A stretch of 64,000 nt of DNA from Anaerolineaceae bacterium (GCA_016841445.1 JAENZD010000002.1:1-64000); one strand, 5' to 3'. Positions 17,056 through 26,339 are shown, numbered from the stretch's first letter. Numbers and translations: made by a program. The notes: generated by a model not told the origin, from the sequence alone.

Positions 17056-17547
17056 ATGGCTAATTTAATTCGACGTGATCCTGTTCGTGAAATGCTTTCC
17101 TGGAACCGTGCGATGGAGCGCATGTTGAACAACTTTTATGACGATGGTGAAATGGGCTTTGGGGAGCCATTAAACCTGCGCATGCCATTGGACGTGATTG
17201 AGAAGGACGAGGAATTCATCGTTAAGGCAGATGTAGCCGGGATCGACCCGGACAATATTGAAATCACCTATACAGACAATAACCTCTCAATCAAGGGAGA
17301 AGTTTCACAGGAGCGAGATGAAAAAGGTGAGGAAGGACGCTATCACCTGCGCGAGCGGCGATATGGCACTTTCTCACAAACGATCTCCATGCCCGGATCG
17401 GTAGATGTAGGAAACATCGAAGCAGAAACTGAAAACGGCGTCCTTCATATTCATCTTCCCAAGAAAGAAGAAGTCAAACCCCGCCGGATTGAAATCAAAG
17501 GCGGAGAACAATCCAAGGTGATCGAAGGCAAATCAAAGAATAAATAG
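17056..17547 (+). CDS. Small heat-shock protein Hsp20
   Basis: A 163-residue alpha-crystallin-type chaperone. The alpha-crystallin domain spans about residues 45-145, with the IEITYTDNNLSIKGE, REFGTFS-like (RRYGTFSQTISMPG) and AETENGVLHIHLPK segments typical of the family. The usual IxI tail is represented by PRRIEIK. It has a good AGGAGG ribosome-binding site. It stands alone, with its own terminator. No CIRCE or other recognised heat-shock operator was seen upstream. Confidence 0.93.
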   Translation: MANLIRRDPVREMLSWNRAMERMLNNFYDDGEMGFGEPLNLRMPLDVIEKDEEFIVKADVAGIDPDNIEITYTDNNLSIKGEVSQERDEKGEEGRYHLRERRYGTFSQTISMPGSVDVGNIEAETENGVLHIHLPKKEEVKPRRIEIKGGEQSKVIEGKSKNK

Positions 17548-17567
17548 GATCAACAATAGCACAGGAT

Positions 17568-17601
17568 AAGAGGTGGCTAAAAATGATCAGCCACCTCTTT
17601 T
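17568..17601 (+). terminator. Intrinsic terminator after hsp20
   Basis: An 11-base perfect stem (AAGAGGTGGCT and complement) with a ten-base loop, followed by TTTTGATTTTT. It lies 20 bases after the hsp20 stop. Confidence 0.88.
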
Positions 17602-17622
17602 GATTTTTAAAACAATCAGTTT

Positions 17623-18477
17623 TTAATTTGCTGGCTCTGCAGGCACCAGCAGAATTTCAAAAACTTTCGGCCAGAATTTACCGGTGATGAATAGGCGATC
17701 TGTCTCCGGGTCATATGCAATGCCATTCAAGACGTCCGTTTGGGCAGTCCGCTCGGATTCCGGCAGGATCCCGCTCAGGTCAATTTCACCCAGAACCTCC
17801 CCAGTTTGCGGGTCAATTCGGATGATCGTTTCCGTCTGCCAGAGGTTAGCAAATACCTCGCCAAGAACAAATTCCAACTCGTTGATCCGGACAACCTCCT
17901 GGCCGTTGTTGGTCACTCTAACCTGGTCAATCACCTGGAACGACTCAGGATCCAGGAAAAACAGGTCGGATGAGCCGTCGCTCATGATCAAGCGCTCCCC
18001 ATCATGTGTTAATCCCCATCCCTCAGTTGGATAGCTGAACTGCTCTAGGAAGAGAAAATCCTGAAGATCATAAACAAAACCAGTATTCTCACGCCAGGTC
18101 AGCTGGACCAAGTGCCCCTCCCAATAGGTAAGTCCCTCAGCAAAATATTCTGAAGATAGTTCAATTTGCTGCAAGATCTCACCACTTTCAATCTCGACCT
18201 TACGCAAACTGGAGTGGCCGTACAGCCCGGTGCTTTCGTAAAAATACCCATCCAGGTAAATCAACCCCTGGGTGAATGCATCCGGATCATGGGGGAATTC
18301 ATTGATAGCCTCGAAGGTCATCTTGGGGGTCAGCGTATCAGGAATAGAAGAAATGGTACGTTGGGGTTTTAAATAATTCCTACCAATGATAAAGGCAATT
18401 AAACCCAGCATTAAAACAATTAAGAACACCAGCAAAATTCGGAAAAATAAGCTTCTGTTCTTTGTATCGCTTACCAT
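17623..18477 (-). CDS. Glutaminyl-peptide cyclotransferase
   Basis: A 284-residue protein of the plant/bacterial type glutaminyl cyclase family, a five-bladed beta-propeller forming N-terminal pyroglutamate. One N-terminal membrane span (about residues 10-29) suggests anchoring with the propeller outside. Family signatures seen are FPHDPDAFTQGLIY, YESTGLYGHSSLRK, EGWGLTHDGERLIMSDGS, NELEFVLGEVFANLW and LNGIAYDPETDRLFITGK. It is divergent from pepT. It may protect exported proteins from aminopeptidases (inference). Confidence 0.88.
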   Translation of the reverse strand: MVSDTKNRSLFFRILLVFLIVLMLGLIAFIIGRNYLKPQRTISSIPDTLTPKMTFEAINEFPHDPDAFTQGLIYLDGYFYESTGLYGHSSLRKVEIESGEILQQIELSSEYFAEGLTYWEGHLVQLTWRENTGFVYDLQDFLFLEQFSYPTEGWGLTHDGERLIMSDGSSDLFFLDPESFQVIDQVRVTNNGQEVVRINELEFVLGEVFANLWQTETIIRIDPQTGEVLGEIDLSGILPESERTAQTDVLNGIAYDPETDRLFITGKFWPKVFEILLVPAEPAN

Positions 18478-18673
18478 AAAACACCCTCATGGATCTTCTT
18501 GTATCCATTTCAAACTTAATTTCAACTTTTATTATACTCTTGCAACTATCGCCCTTCATCAACGTCATCCATTCAACAGAAAGAACAAATCGAATAGAAC
18601 TCCATTGGTTCGTGTTACAATCAAAACGATTAATTTAACAATTCCGCATTCAGGCATAGAAATCGAGGGCCCT

Positions 18674-19900
18674 ATGGAACCAGTTGTAGACCGCTTTATT
18701 CGATACATAAAAATCGATACCGAATCCGCACGCAAATCGGATACTTACCCCAGCACAAATAAACAGCTCAAATTGGCAAAGCTGCTTGAAGCAGAGCTCA
18801 AGGGATTGCGCCTGGAAGATACCGCCACGGACCAGTATGGCTATGTGACAGCAACCCTCCCGGCAAATGTCGAGCGTCAGGATGTGCCTGTTGTAGGCTT
18901 CCTGGCCCACATGGGCACCAGCCCTGACTTTTCAGGGGCGGACGTCAACCCGCAGTTCATTGAAAATTATGACGGTGGCACGGTTATCTTGAACAAAGAA
19001 AAAACCATCATCATGTCACCCGAGGAATTTCCCGACCTGAAGAAATATGTTGGCGAGACCCTCATTACCACCGATGGCACCACGCTCCTAGGTGCAGACG
19101 ATAAAGCCGGTATCGCTGAAATTTTGGCAGCAGTGGAATACCTCATCGAGCACCCTGAAATCAAACACGGTACCCTCAAAATCGGCTTCACCCCGGACGA
19201 GGAGGTTGGCAGCGGCGTTGATTATTTTGATGTTGAAAAGTTCGGCGCTGATTTTGCATATACCGTTGATGGCGGCGAGGTTGGTGAAGTGCAGTTTGAA
19301 AACTTCAATGCGTCCAGCGCAGAAATCAGCATCCAGGGGCGCAATGTCCACCCTGGTAAATCAAAACTTAAAATGCGCAACGCCCTTCTGATAGGCATGG
19401 AATTCAACGACCTGCTGCCGGTTTTTGAGCGCCCCGAATACACTGAGAAATACGAAGGTTTCTACCATCTTTACCAGTACGGCGGCACGGTGGAACAGGC
19501 ATCCATGACCTATATCATCCGCGACCACGACCGGGAGAAATTTGAGGCAAAGAAATCAATGGTCCTCCAGGCTGCAGCTTTTATCAACGCGAAATACGGT
19601 GATGAAATCATCACGGTAAAAATAGAAGACCAGTATTACAACATGCGCGAGAAAGTGGAACCCCACCCGGAGATCATGGGGATCGCTATCCAGGCTGTCA
19701 AGGCTGTGGGGATTGAACCCAAGATCGAACCTGTTCGCGGTGGCACCGATGGCAGCAGGCTTTCCTATATGGGGCTGCCCACACCCAACCTGTTCACCGG
19801 CGGACATTACGCCCATGGAAAATATGAGTTTATCCCGGTATTCGCCCTGAAAAAAGCAGTGGAGGTTTTGATCAAGATTGCGGAATTGGTCAAAAAATAG
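18674..19900 (+). CDS. pepT: Peptidase T-like tripeptide aminopeptidase with altered HxD motif
   Basis: M20 family peptidase of 408 residues, the normal PepT length. I chose the ATG at 18674, preceded by GAGGG, because homology starts there; the open frame extends further upstream but that part overlaps the divergent gene. Metal and catalytic motifs present are LLGADDKAG, FTPDEEVG, VDGGEVG and HGKYEF. The first metal motif, normally HxD (HVDTSPD in enterobacterial PepT), reads HMGTSPD here, with Gly at residue 81 (codon GGC at 18914-18916). That Asp orients the zinc-ligand His, so activity may be lowered. It is a single gene. Confidence 0.88.
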   Translation: MEPVVDRFIRYIKIDTESARKSDTYPSTNKQLKLAKLLEAELKGLRLEDTATDQYGYVTATLPANVERQDVPVVGFLAHMGTSPDFSGADVNPQFIENYDGGTVILNKEKTIIMSPEEFPDLKKYVGETLITTDGTTLLGADDKAGIAEILAAVEYLIEHPEIKHGTLKIGFTPDEEVGSGVDYFDVEKFGADFAYTVDGGEVGEVQFENFNASSAEISIQGRNVHPGKSKLKMRNALLIGMEFNDLLPVFERPEYTEKYEGFYHLYQYGGTVEQASMTYIIRDHDREKFEAKKSMVLQAAAFINAKYGDEIITVKIEDQYYNMREKVEPHPEIMGIAIQAVKAVGIEPKIEPVRGGTDGSRLSYMGLPTPNLFTGGHYAHGKYEFIPVFALKKAVEVLIKIAELVKK

Positions 19901-19971
19901 TTAACAAAAAGTATTCGAATTATCAAAAACGCCCCTTTGAGGATGTTTTTTACAATAATGTGATTTCCAGA

Positions 19972-20682
19972 TTACCAGAATACACAGTCCATGCCATGGA
20001 CATATTTAGAGTTTTTATACACTGTGAAAGGGAAACTGCTGGCAATCCGTGATGCCAGCAGGTCATCCTCCTTCTGATATTTCAGTTCAACCACCTTCAG
20101 CCGTTCTTCATGGTGGGAATAACGAAATTGGTTGTTGAGCAAGCCAACGTGATAAAAGCCCAATTGTGTATCTACTGTCACCCGGAATCGACCATCAGCA
20201 GTCGCAAAGTACCAACGTTTATAACGATTAAACAGCACTGGGATTTGTCTCTTTAGGATCATTTTCACTTCAGGCGGCAAATCTGAAGCCATAAAATAGT
20301 CTTTCAGAAGTTTACTGTTAAATGACTCGTCCAATTTAAATGGATTGATCGGATATTGCAATTTTCTCCCCACAAGACCTTGCTTGATCTTAAATTCCAG
20401 TATCATCCTTTCAGGTTGATCGAACATTTCATGATACCATCGCAAGCGAAGTTTACACCGATTAACCGCACCGTTGACATTATCTACATAATTATCAAGC
20501 TGCGGTGTATCAAGGTAGATGTTATTGACCCAACGGGGGGGATAGGGCATTACAAACATAGCCGGGTGCAGGCGGATGAGCAAACGGATTTGGTGATCAT
20601 CCAATCCCTCAACCAGATATTTCCGCTCATAGCGAAATGCCTCAAGAGGCTGATCAGCTACCTTTTGAAGAGTTTTCACCAA
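19972..20682 (-). CDS. VTC domain protein (polyphosphate polymerase-like)
   Basis: A 236-residue cytoplasmic protein of the VTC/CYTH-like tunnel fold. Characteristic charged pairs are present: FRYERKYLVE near residue 16, RCKLRLRWY, ILEFKIKQG, FNRYKRWYF, FRVTVDTQLG and VVELKYQKE. These resemble the triphosphate-binding residues of the yeast polyphosphate polymerase Vtc4. It overlaps the end of the upstream DUF4956 gene by a few bases, placing it last in a three-gene operon with CotH and DUF4956 proteins, a combination also known from other bacteria. Polyphosphate synthesis is inferred, not shown. Confidence 0.82.
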   Translation of the reverse strand: MVKTLQKVADQPLEAFRYERKYLVEGLDDHQIRLLIRLHPAMFVMPYPPRWVNNIYLDTPQLDNYVDNVNGAVNRCKLRLRWYHEMFDQPERMILEFKIKQGLVGRKLQYPINPFKLDESFNSKLLKDYFMASDLPPEVKMILKRQIPVLFNRYKRWYFATADGRFRVTVDTQLGFYHVGLLNNQFRYSHHEERLKVVELKYQKEDDLLASRIASSFPFTVYKNSKYVHGMDCVFW

Positions 20683-22037
20683 ATACCCTTATTATCCAGG
20701 AATGTGACTGAAACATGTGGGGCAAGTGCTTGAACGGCGGATTTAGCTTGATTCAAATCCTCAATCGCCCTGAATTCCACCAGAAAGTCAGCTTCCAGAA
20801 CCTGATCCGTCTCATCCAGGCGCATCAATTTGATTTTGGAGGTGTGGGGATCAAGGGCTGTTATGATCCTCTCCAGGGTAAGATCCCCATCCGTTTTCCC
20901 TGAAACAGTCAGGTGCAAGTTAACATCAGCACTCCCATGTCTGAAAAGTTTAAGCAGCCCAAGAACCAGGATAGCCACACCAAAGGCAACCAGGGTGATC
21001 AGCCGTTGATTGTCACCCAACCCAATCCCAAGCCCAATCGCGAAAAACAGATAGGCTAATTCCTCCGGCTCTTTAACTGCGGTCCTAAAACGCACAATGG
21101 ATAAAGCGCCAACCAAACCCAGGGACAAGGCAACCGATGAGCGTACAACCAGGATAATGAAAGTTGTAGTCACCGTCATCAGCATAAAGTTGGATGCAAA
21201 CTTTCGCCGGTTGGAAAGCGAACCACCCCAATGTATATAAACCCGTCCGAGGATAAAAGCCATAACAACCGATAAAATCAGATTAGTAACAAAGGTCAAC
21301 AAATCAATCTGGGTATCACGGGTCGTAAAAAGACTCTGGAGCGTATCAAGGAATTGGCCTTCTGACTGTGGCAGTACTGGGACAGTTGTTTCGGTTGGCT
21401 CAGCCTCTACATCTTCTTCCAGTACTGGCACTCCCGCAGTCTCTCCCAATACATTTAGGGTAATGCTATCGATATCCAGGTAGTCAGGGCCAAAATATCT
21501 GAAACCAAAACCTCCTGGTTGTAAGGGATCGGGGTCAATGGCAGAAAGGATTTCCTCTTCTCCTATGGATACAGAATGTGAGCCATTCTCAACTCTTAAT
21601 TTCAATTCCACCCAATCCCCAACAGGGCGTTGGAAAGGCGCATCTGCCAAGACCAACACGTTTTCAGGTCCAAAACCTTTTTCAAGGATCAACCTATCAG
21701 GTACCAGGATTAAATTATAGGAGATGCCTTCATTCGCAAAATAATGAATGATGATTTCTCCTTCTTCGGCAGTAACCCAGAGACGGATTTGAGTCTCCTG
21801 GTCGCCCCATCGCCCCGGTTTCAAAGCAAAACTACCCCCATAAAGCCGCAATTTTCCATCCACAGTCGTCGCTTCTGGTGCGATGTCCCATCCTTGTAAA
21901 CCATCTTCATCAAACCCCTGTTCAAAGTCCTCCTGCTGTACAGGGACAGCATTGACGGTCGGTAACGATGATCCGAACACCAGGCATAAACCAAAGAATG
22001 AAATAAATAGCCATTTGATTTTTATGGTTCTTCCCAT
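20676..22037 (-). CDS. DUF4956 membrane protein with extracytoplasmic beta-sandwich domain
   Basis: A 453-residue protein. Residues 1-30 form a signal peptide. Residues about 35-190 look like a concanavalin/LamG-type beta-sandwich (repeated GxW and short beta segments ending in DIDSITLNVLG). After an acidic-Pro linker come four or so membrane spans and the DUF4956 core, with ALSLGLVGALSIVRFRTAVKEPEELAYLFFAI broken into membrane and conserved RFRTAVKEPEE segments. A cytoplasmic alpha/beta tail follows from about residue 370. DUF4956 proteins are commonly linked to VTC-domain genes. The added secreted sensor-like domain is less usual. Confidence 0.8.
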   Translation of the reverse strand: MGRTIKIKWLFISFFGLCLVFGSSLPTVNAVPVQQEDFEQGFDEDGLQGWDIAPEATTVDGKLRLYGGSFALKPGRWGDQETQIRLWVTAEEGEIIIHYFANEGISYNLILVPDRLILEKGFGPENVLVLADAPFQRPVGDWVELKLRVENGSHSVSIGEEEILSAIDPDPLQPGGFGFRYFGPDYLDIDSITLNVLGETAGVPVLEEDVEAEPTETTVPVLPQSEGQFLDTLQSLFTTRDTQIDLLTFVTNLILSVVMAFILGRVYIHWGGSLSNRRKFASNFMLMTVTTTFIILVVRSSVALSLGLVGALSIVRFRTAVKEPEELAYLFFAIGLGIGLGDNQRLITLVAFGVAILVLGLLKLFRHGSADVNLHLTVSGKTDGDLTLERIITALDPHTSKIKLMRLDETDQVLEADFLVEFRAIEDLNQAKSAVQALAPHVSVTFLDNKGIW

Positions 22038-22078
22038 AATAACACTCCTAATTTATCAAGCAAACAATGATCAGTTAA

Positions 22079-23785
22079 TTACTCCCCATCGGGGGGTGGT
22101 TCTGAAAATTCCTGGCTTCTCATTATGAGACTGGCCCAGCGCGGGGCTTGTTGGTAGTCCCATAGCCTGGATTGAAGATTCTCACTGCGCCGTTCCACAA
22201 GGTCTGCGATATCCCGCCAGCTATTTTTAAACTCATCCTCGTTAATTTCTTGGGGATTGAAGTACATCTTATCTCCGCTGCCCTGGTTGAGTAAAGGCGC
22301 TATCATCGCCTGCAGCTCCTTCGCACGGCCACCGATGAACTGAGCATTAAAAAAATGGCGCATAAGAAGATCTAAGTATGCGGCGTAACGCAAGCGATAT
22401 TCAGGCACCTGGAAGACGCGGGTGTGCAGCGGTGTCCGATCGACCAGACCTGGTTCTGAAGTCTCAAATAGAGGATGCTGCGGGTTATCTCCCCAAGCAA
22501 GATCCCAGGGAATCCATTCAAATTTCCCCGTGTTGGGGTTATTGAAAAGGTAATAATTATTCCCGGTATAGGGATAAATGTCCCAATTCATAGTAGCGTC
22601 TACTACCGCCATATAACGCAGGAATTGATCGACATTAAAAACCGCTTCAAGGGCTTGAGCAAATTCCTCGGGTGTACCATATTGAACGCCGTCAATGACC
22701 CTGGTTAGTTGAATAATATCTGTGTAGTCTGCCTCTTCTTCATTCGTCATCTTGCCGTAAGCCACCTGCCCATTTTGGATCGGGAAATCTTCAATAGAAT
22801 CACCATAATAAATCAAGTCCATAGGCCCTCTTTGGGCATGGCTGGCTTTATATAGATTGCCCGACTTTGCATCTTGACCAAACCGGTTAGCCAGAAATTT
22901 ACGATCCACTCGCTCGATCATCGTATATACACCCCAGAATTCTGGGGGCAGAGTGTCATCGGTGATCTCCACCCAAACCTGGGTATAACAGGTAAAACTG
23001 GCCGGCAATCCGGCAAACGCCATCATCTCATAGGCTAATTTTTCTCTGACCAATGTCATATCCCCAAAGTTATTAATAAAAAGCAATTGTTTCAGGTTTT
23101 GATATTCCTGTCCCTCAATAAAATAATCTGTGTCAATTTTCCAGGGCTTTTTCTGGCCAGCCTCTCGTAATGAGAATTGTCCCCGCATTCGCAGCCCAAC
23201 ATTTGTTATCCGTTTACCAAAAAGCAGAACATCAGCAGGAACAGTGACTTTGGATTCGATATCCTCCCACATTTTATCCCAGTTTTCTTGTGTGAGTTCA
23301 AAGGTCACTTTACGAACAGCGGAATCATCGAAAACCTGCCAGTAATTCACACTGCTGTCGGTTGGGTGCAGGATTTCCACCACAACCGAATCCGTGGCTT
23401 GCCTGCCCTGAATGTCGGTTACCCGTAGATGTATCGTGTAAATCCCTGGCTTGGAATAAGTGTACTGAGCATAACCACCTTGGGTAGTGATGACGGTATC
23501 AAAATGGCCGTTGCCGTCCAGATCCCATTCATACTTCACAATCTGCCCAGAGGCACTGGTTGATCCGAATGATGAATAATACACTGTTAGAGGAACCCAA
23601 CCTCTGCCAGGCATAGCATGAGCATAAGCGGCTACGTCTGGATCCTCTCTGAGTAAAGCAGTTTCTGAAGTAGATCCGATCCCACTTACCAAACCCAGTG
23701 TGAATACCAGAACCAGGAAAATGTAAATACTGGCTTTCTCAAAATATCTAAATAAAGGCTGTCGCTTTATAGGTATGTTACCCAT
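22079..23785 (-). CDS. CotH kinase family protein with PKD domain, exported
   Basis: A 568-residue exported protein. A hydrophobic segment at about residues 15-33 acts as signal or anchor. A PKD-type Ig fold spans roughly residues 55-135 (YEWDLDGNGHFD is the hallmark), and a CotH domain spans about 145-520, including VTFELTQENWDKMW, LRMRGQFSLRE, YKASHAQRG and the FEWIPWDLAWG segment. CotH proteins are atypical kinases that phosphorylate secreted or coat proteins in Bacillus. It is the first gene of the CotH-DUF4956-VTC unit, suggesting a surface or polyphosphate-linked phosphorylation role (inference). Confidence 0.88.
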   Translation of the reverse strand: MGNIPIKRQPLFRYFEKASIYIFLVLVFTLGLVSGIGSTSETALLREDPDVAAYAHAMPGRGWVPLTVYYSSFGSTSASGQIVKYEWDLDGNGHFDTVITTQGGYAQYTYSKPGIYTIHLRVTDIQGRQATDSVVVEILHPTDSSVNYWQVFDDSAVRKVTFELTQENWDKMWEDIESKVTVPADVLLFGKRITNVGLRMRGQFSLREAGQKKPWKIDTDYFIEGQEYQNLKQLLFINNFGDMTLVREKLAYEMMAFAGLPASFTCYTQVWVEITDDTLPPEFWGVYTMIERVDRKFLANRFGQDAKSGNLYKASHAQRGPMDLIYYGDSIEDFPIQNGQVAYGKMTNEEEADYTDIIQLTRVIDGVQYGTPEEFAQALEAVFNVDQFLRYMAVVDATMNWDIYPYTGNNYYLFNNPNTGKFEWIPWDLAWGDNPQHPLFETSEPGLVDRTPLHTRVFQVPEYRLRYAAYLDLLMRHFFNAQFIGGRAKELQAMIAPLLNQGSGDKMYFNPQEINEDEFKNSWRDIADLVERRSENLQSRLWDYQQAPRWASLIMRSQEFSEPPPDGE

Positions 23786-23998
23786 TGGTCGCCTTTGGTT
23801 TTTCTCGGTTTTCCATCCTCCGGGAAAACCAGTAATAATACGATGTTCCCCAATATTGAATCAATTATAGGTTTAGTATGTATCAGTGTCAATTGGGCTT
23901 GTACAGTGTCCAGCACAATTCAATGTTTACAATTCACACTCTTTTATTATAGAATTGAAATGATAACCAAAACTCAAAAACTACAATGGAGTTGGATT

Positions 23999-24355
23999 AT
24001 GCCGATAGGTGAATATGTTCGAGTCTTCTTTACGCAACTGGCATTTTACATTCCTTTGATGATTGTGTGGTTGATCGGATTAATCCTGGCAATTGTCACC
24101 TGGAAGCAGCATCCGAAAGCATCACTTCTTGCGTTGAGAGCCTTCGTGATCTTTTTAATCAATATCCTGTTATCTACCGCAAATTCATTACTGCCATTGT
24201 ATCTTCACAACAATGCAAATATGTCTTCTGCCAGCATCAGTACGATCTCAATGATCGCTGGTATCGTAATCCAGATCATTTCTGTGGCGGCCTGGATTTT
24301 GATCATTGTTGCAATTTTCTCCCGCCGAAAAGCAATAGACAGCCAGTCTATCTAG
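23999..24355 (+). CDS. Small three-span membrane protein, unrecognised
   Basis: A protein of about 118 residues. I chose the ATG at 23999 because GGAG lies 7 bases before it; an in-frame ATG at 23960 would add 13 residues but lacks a ribosome-binding site. Three hydrophobic segments are visible (about residues 10-35, 47-68 and 83-110), with a short polar loop LHNNANMSS between the second and third. The tail is basic (SRRKAIDSQSI). I do not recognise the family. It stands alone between two minus-strand operons. Confidence 0.6.
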   Translation: MPIGEYVRVFFTQLAFYIPLMIVWLIGLILAIVTWKQHPKASLLALRAFVIFLINILLSTANSLLPLYLHNNANMSSASISTISMIAGIVIQIISVAAWILIIVAIFSRRKAIDSQSI

Positions 24356-24372
24356 AGAAGAACTGAAAAGTA

Positions 24373-24393
24373 TGTCAGGTTTCCAACCTGACA
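24373..24393. repeat. Perfect 9-base palindromic hairpin
   Basis: TGTCAGGTT and its complement around a three-base loop, 17 bases after the stop of the small membrane protein gene. No T run follows on the plus strand. Such compact hairpins in a convergent gap may be transcript ends or dispersed palindromic repeats. Confidence 0.55.
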
Positions 24394-24458
24394 AAACGAA
24401 GATATCACATAGATTCCTGCGCAACCACATGTGACCTACTCATAGCATGAATTTTTTT

Positions 24459-24505
24459 GGGGCAAACCTGTGCGAAGCCACCGAGGGGTGGACAGTGTTT
24501 GCCCC
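24459..24505. other. Long two-tier hairpin in convergent gap
   Basis: The outer arm GGGGCAAAC pairs with GTTTGCCCC, and an inner CCACC pairs with GGTGG. The hairpin is flanked by seven T on the 5-prime side and TTATT on the 3-prime side. It lies between the stops of the small membrane protein and the DUF92 gene. A terminator or a dispersed structured repeat are both possible. Confidence 0.5.
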
Positions 24506-24578
24506 TTATTGAAAATTAGCAGAATAAGCTGTATTTTTTGAGATCAACTTCAATGATCAAATTTTTTTAACTGGCGAA

Positions 24579-25430
24579 CTAGAATTTCCCCAAAACTATC
24601 CCCAATACAATGCCCAGAATACCCGCACTCATTGTGCAAAATCCATTCACCCAATCATTATTCAACCATCGAACCCCACGCATCAAGGTTGTTGATGTTC
24701 CACATATATGAGTGGGGTGTTTTTCGGTCTCCTTTTTACATGTTGGACAGTAATAAATGCACTGCGCTGTTGCCCCCAATAGAGAATCCACCAGCGCTCC
24801 CACAAATCCCCCAATCGTGATGATTAAGAACTGTACACCCAATGAAATGGCGTTTGCAGGTGCCCACCCCAAATAATCCACAAGCACTGAAACCCCACCT
24901 ACCAGTGCCGCCCCTGACAGGGCTGCCAGCGTGCCCACCCAACTCACGCCGCCTGAGGTCCCTTTGGGAACGCGTTTTAATGTGGTTAGTAACACCGGTT
25001 GTACGCGGTTAAGCACACCAATTTCCGTGCCCCAGGTATCAGCATTCGCACCTGCCAGGCTGGCGGCAAATCCCAGCCACAGCACATCCAGCAATGCTGT
25101 GTTTGGGAAAATTTTAAAAAGAACACCAAACAACAATGTCAGAACACCAGCCACTCCGCCGTTAGCAGCAACCTGCCAGCTATCACGACGCGATCCTTTT
25201 TCAAATAGCTGATCAAACTGTTTCTTGTCGGATTTAAACAGCCTGGAAAGCAAACTGGAAGAAATAAAAAAAGTCAGCAAAACCAGCGCCCATCCCGTAC
25301 CCCTGAGGCCAAACACGATCGTGCCCAGGATACCGGCTGCAATCCCACCGCTACCATTCAGTGCACGCACTCTGAACGCCAAATAAGCAATAATGATACT
25401 GACTATCAAACCAATCAGAAATTTAATCAT
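24579..25430 (-). CDS. DUF92 family membrane protein
   Basis: A 283-residue polytopic membrane protein of the DUF92/TIGR00297 family, which includes plant VTE6 phytyl-phosphate kinase. Conserved pieces are RALNGSGGIAAGILGTIVFG, ANADTWGTEIGVL, GTSGGVSWVGTLA, a loop CPTC...HICG and the NNDWVN segment. I chose the ATG at 25430; a TTG at 25439 directly after the upstream stop is less likely. It is probably the last gene of the aminotransferase/PH-domain/DUF92 unit. A role in prenyl-alcohol phosphorylation is only a family-level suggestion. Confidence 0.85.
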   Translation of the reverse strand: MIKFLIGLIVSIIIAYLAFRVRALNGSGGIAAGILGTIVFGLRGTGWALVLLTFFISSSLLSRLFKSDKKQFDQLFEKGSRRDSWQVAANGGVAGVLTLLFGVLFKIFPNTALLDVLWLGFAASLAGANADTWGTEIGVLNRVQPVLLTTLKRVPKGTSGGVSWVGTLAALSGAALVGGVSVLVDYLGWAPANAISLGVQFLIITIGGFVGALVDSLLGATAQCIYYCPTCKKETEKHPTHICGTSTTLMRGVRWLNNDWVNGFCTMSAGILGIVLGIVLGKF

Positions 25431-25439
25431 AATGAACAA

Positions 25440-26324
25440 TTAAAAGATGAGAAGAATGCTCGCAACCAGCAGCAGGATTCCCGCGAGCCCTCCACTGCCC
25501 CACAGTAAATAAGCAGCTATTCGAAATTGCGCTCCCCTTCGGAATAAGAATATGCCTACTAGAAGGTTGACCAGCCAGATCAAGCCGTCCAAAACAGGCA
25601 GTAACAATAACCGCTCTGCCGGGGCGGATGCACCTAGAACTACCCATTCAATGCTGTCTAAACCGGGGATTGAAAATGCAGTCACACCTAAAAGGATAAG
25701 CCCTACTCCAAAACTTACCAGGATCAACCAGCGAGCAATCGGGTTGTCCCAAATCCTGCTGATCAACAGGGTTGGGTTATCAGATTTCGCCTGAAGCGGT
25801 GCCAGGCTTCCCAACTCATTGATCTCCCTGAAAACCCGCATAAATTGGCTGTTCTGCCGCGGTGAAATTGCATAGACCTTTTCAGGTGTCGCCACAAGCA
25901 CCATGTGACGGATATCTGAGGCCAGAAACTCTACCTGTCCCAATTCAACAATTCGCCTTCTGCCGAGGATACTCCCCGAAAACCTCAGCCATGGTAATGG
26001 AAATCGAAACCCCAGCTCGGCAGCCGGGCGGATCCAATCAATCTGGACAATCGGTATATCCTCACGCCGCAGCCCCCAGCGGATCAACAAGCCATCCCGG
26101 CGCAGGATATAAACCGCATTGAGTAAGGCATACAGGCGGTACAGTAAAAATGGCAGGGGTGCAAAAAATACCAGGGCGATCAACATATACAGCAAAAACC
26201 GCACACCTGATGGATCCCGGATAGCCATGAAGAAAAAATAGCCGCTGGAAATGATCATAAGGAATGAAATCACCCCCTGGATAATCAAACCCTTACGCCT
26301 GGGTGGAAGGAATTCGTTTTCCAT
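25440..26324 (-). CDS. Bacterial PH-domain membrane protein
   Basis: About 294 residues from the ATG at 26324. Two membrane spans lie near residues 11-58. They are followed by a soluble domain (about 65-165) with the pattern of bacterial PH domains of the bPH_5/DUF304 kind, including VLVATPEKVYAISPRQ. Three or four further spans follow to the C-terminus. The stop codon lies 9 bases ahead of the DUF92 start, and the aminotransferase stop is 15 bases upstream, so the three genes form one transcript. Function unknown. Confidence 0.72.
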   Translation of the reverse strand: MENEFLPPRRKGLIIQGVISFLMIISSGYFFFMAIRDPSGVRFLLYMLIALVFFAPLPFLLYRLYALLNAVYILRRDGLLIRWGLRREDIPIVQIDWIRPAAELGFRFPLPWLRFSGSILGRRRIVELGQVEFLASDIRHMVLVATPEKVYAISPRQNSQFMRVFREINELGSLAPLQAKSDNPTLLISRIWDNPIARWLILVSFGVGLILLGVTAFSIPGLDSIEWVVLGASAPAERLLLLPVLDGLIWLVNLLVGIFLFRRGAQFRIAAYLLWGSGGLAGILLLVASILLIF

Positions 26325-26339
26325 AATCAAAAATAAATG

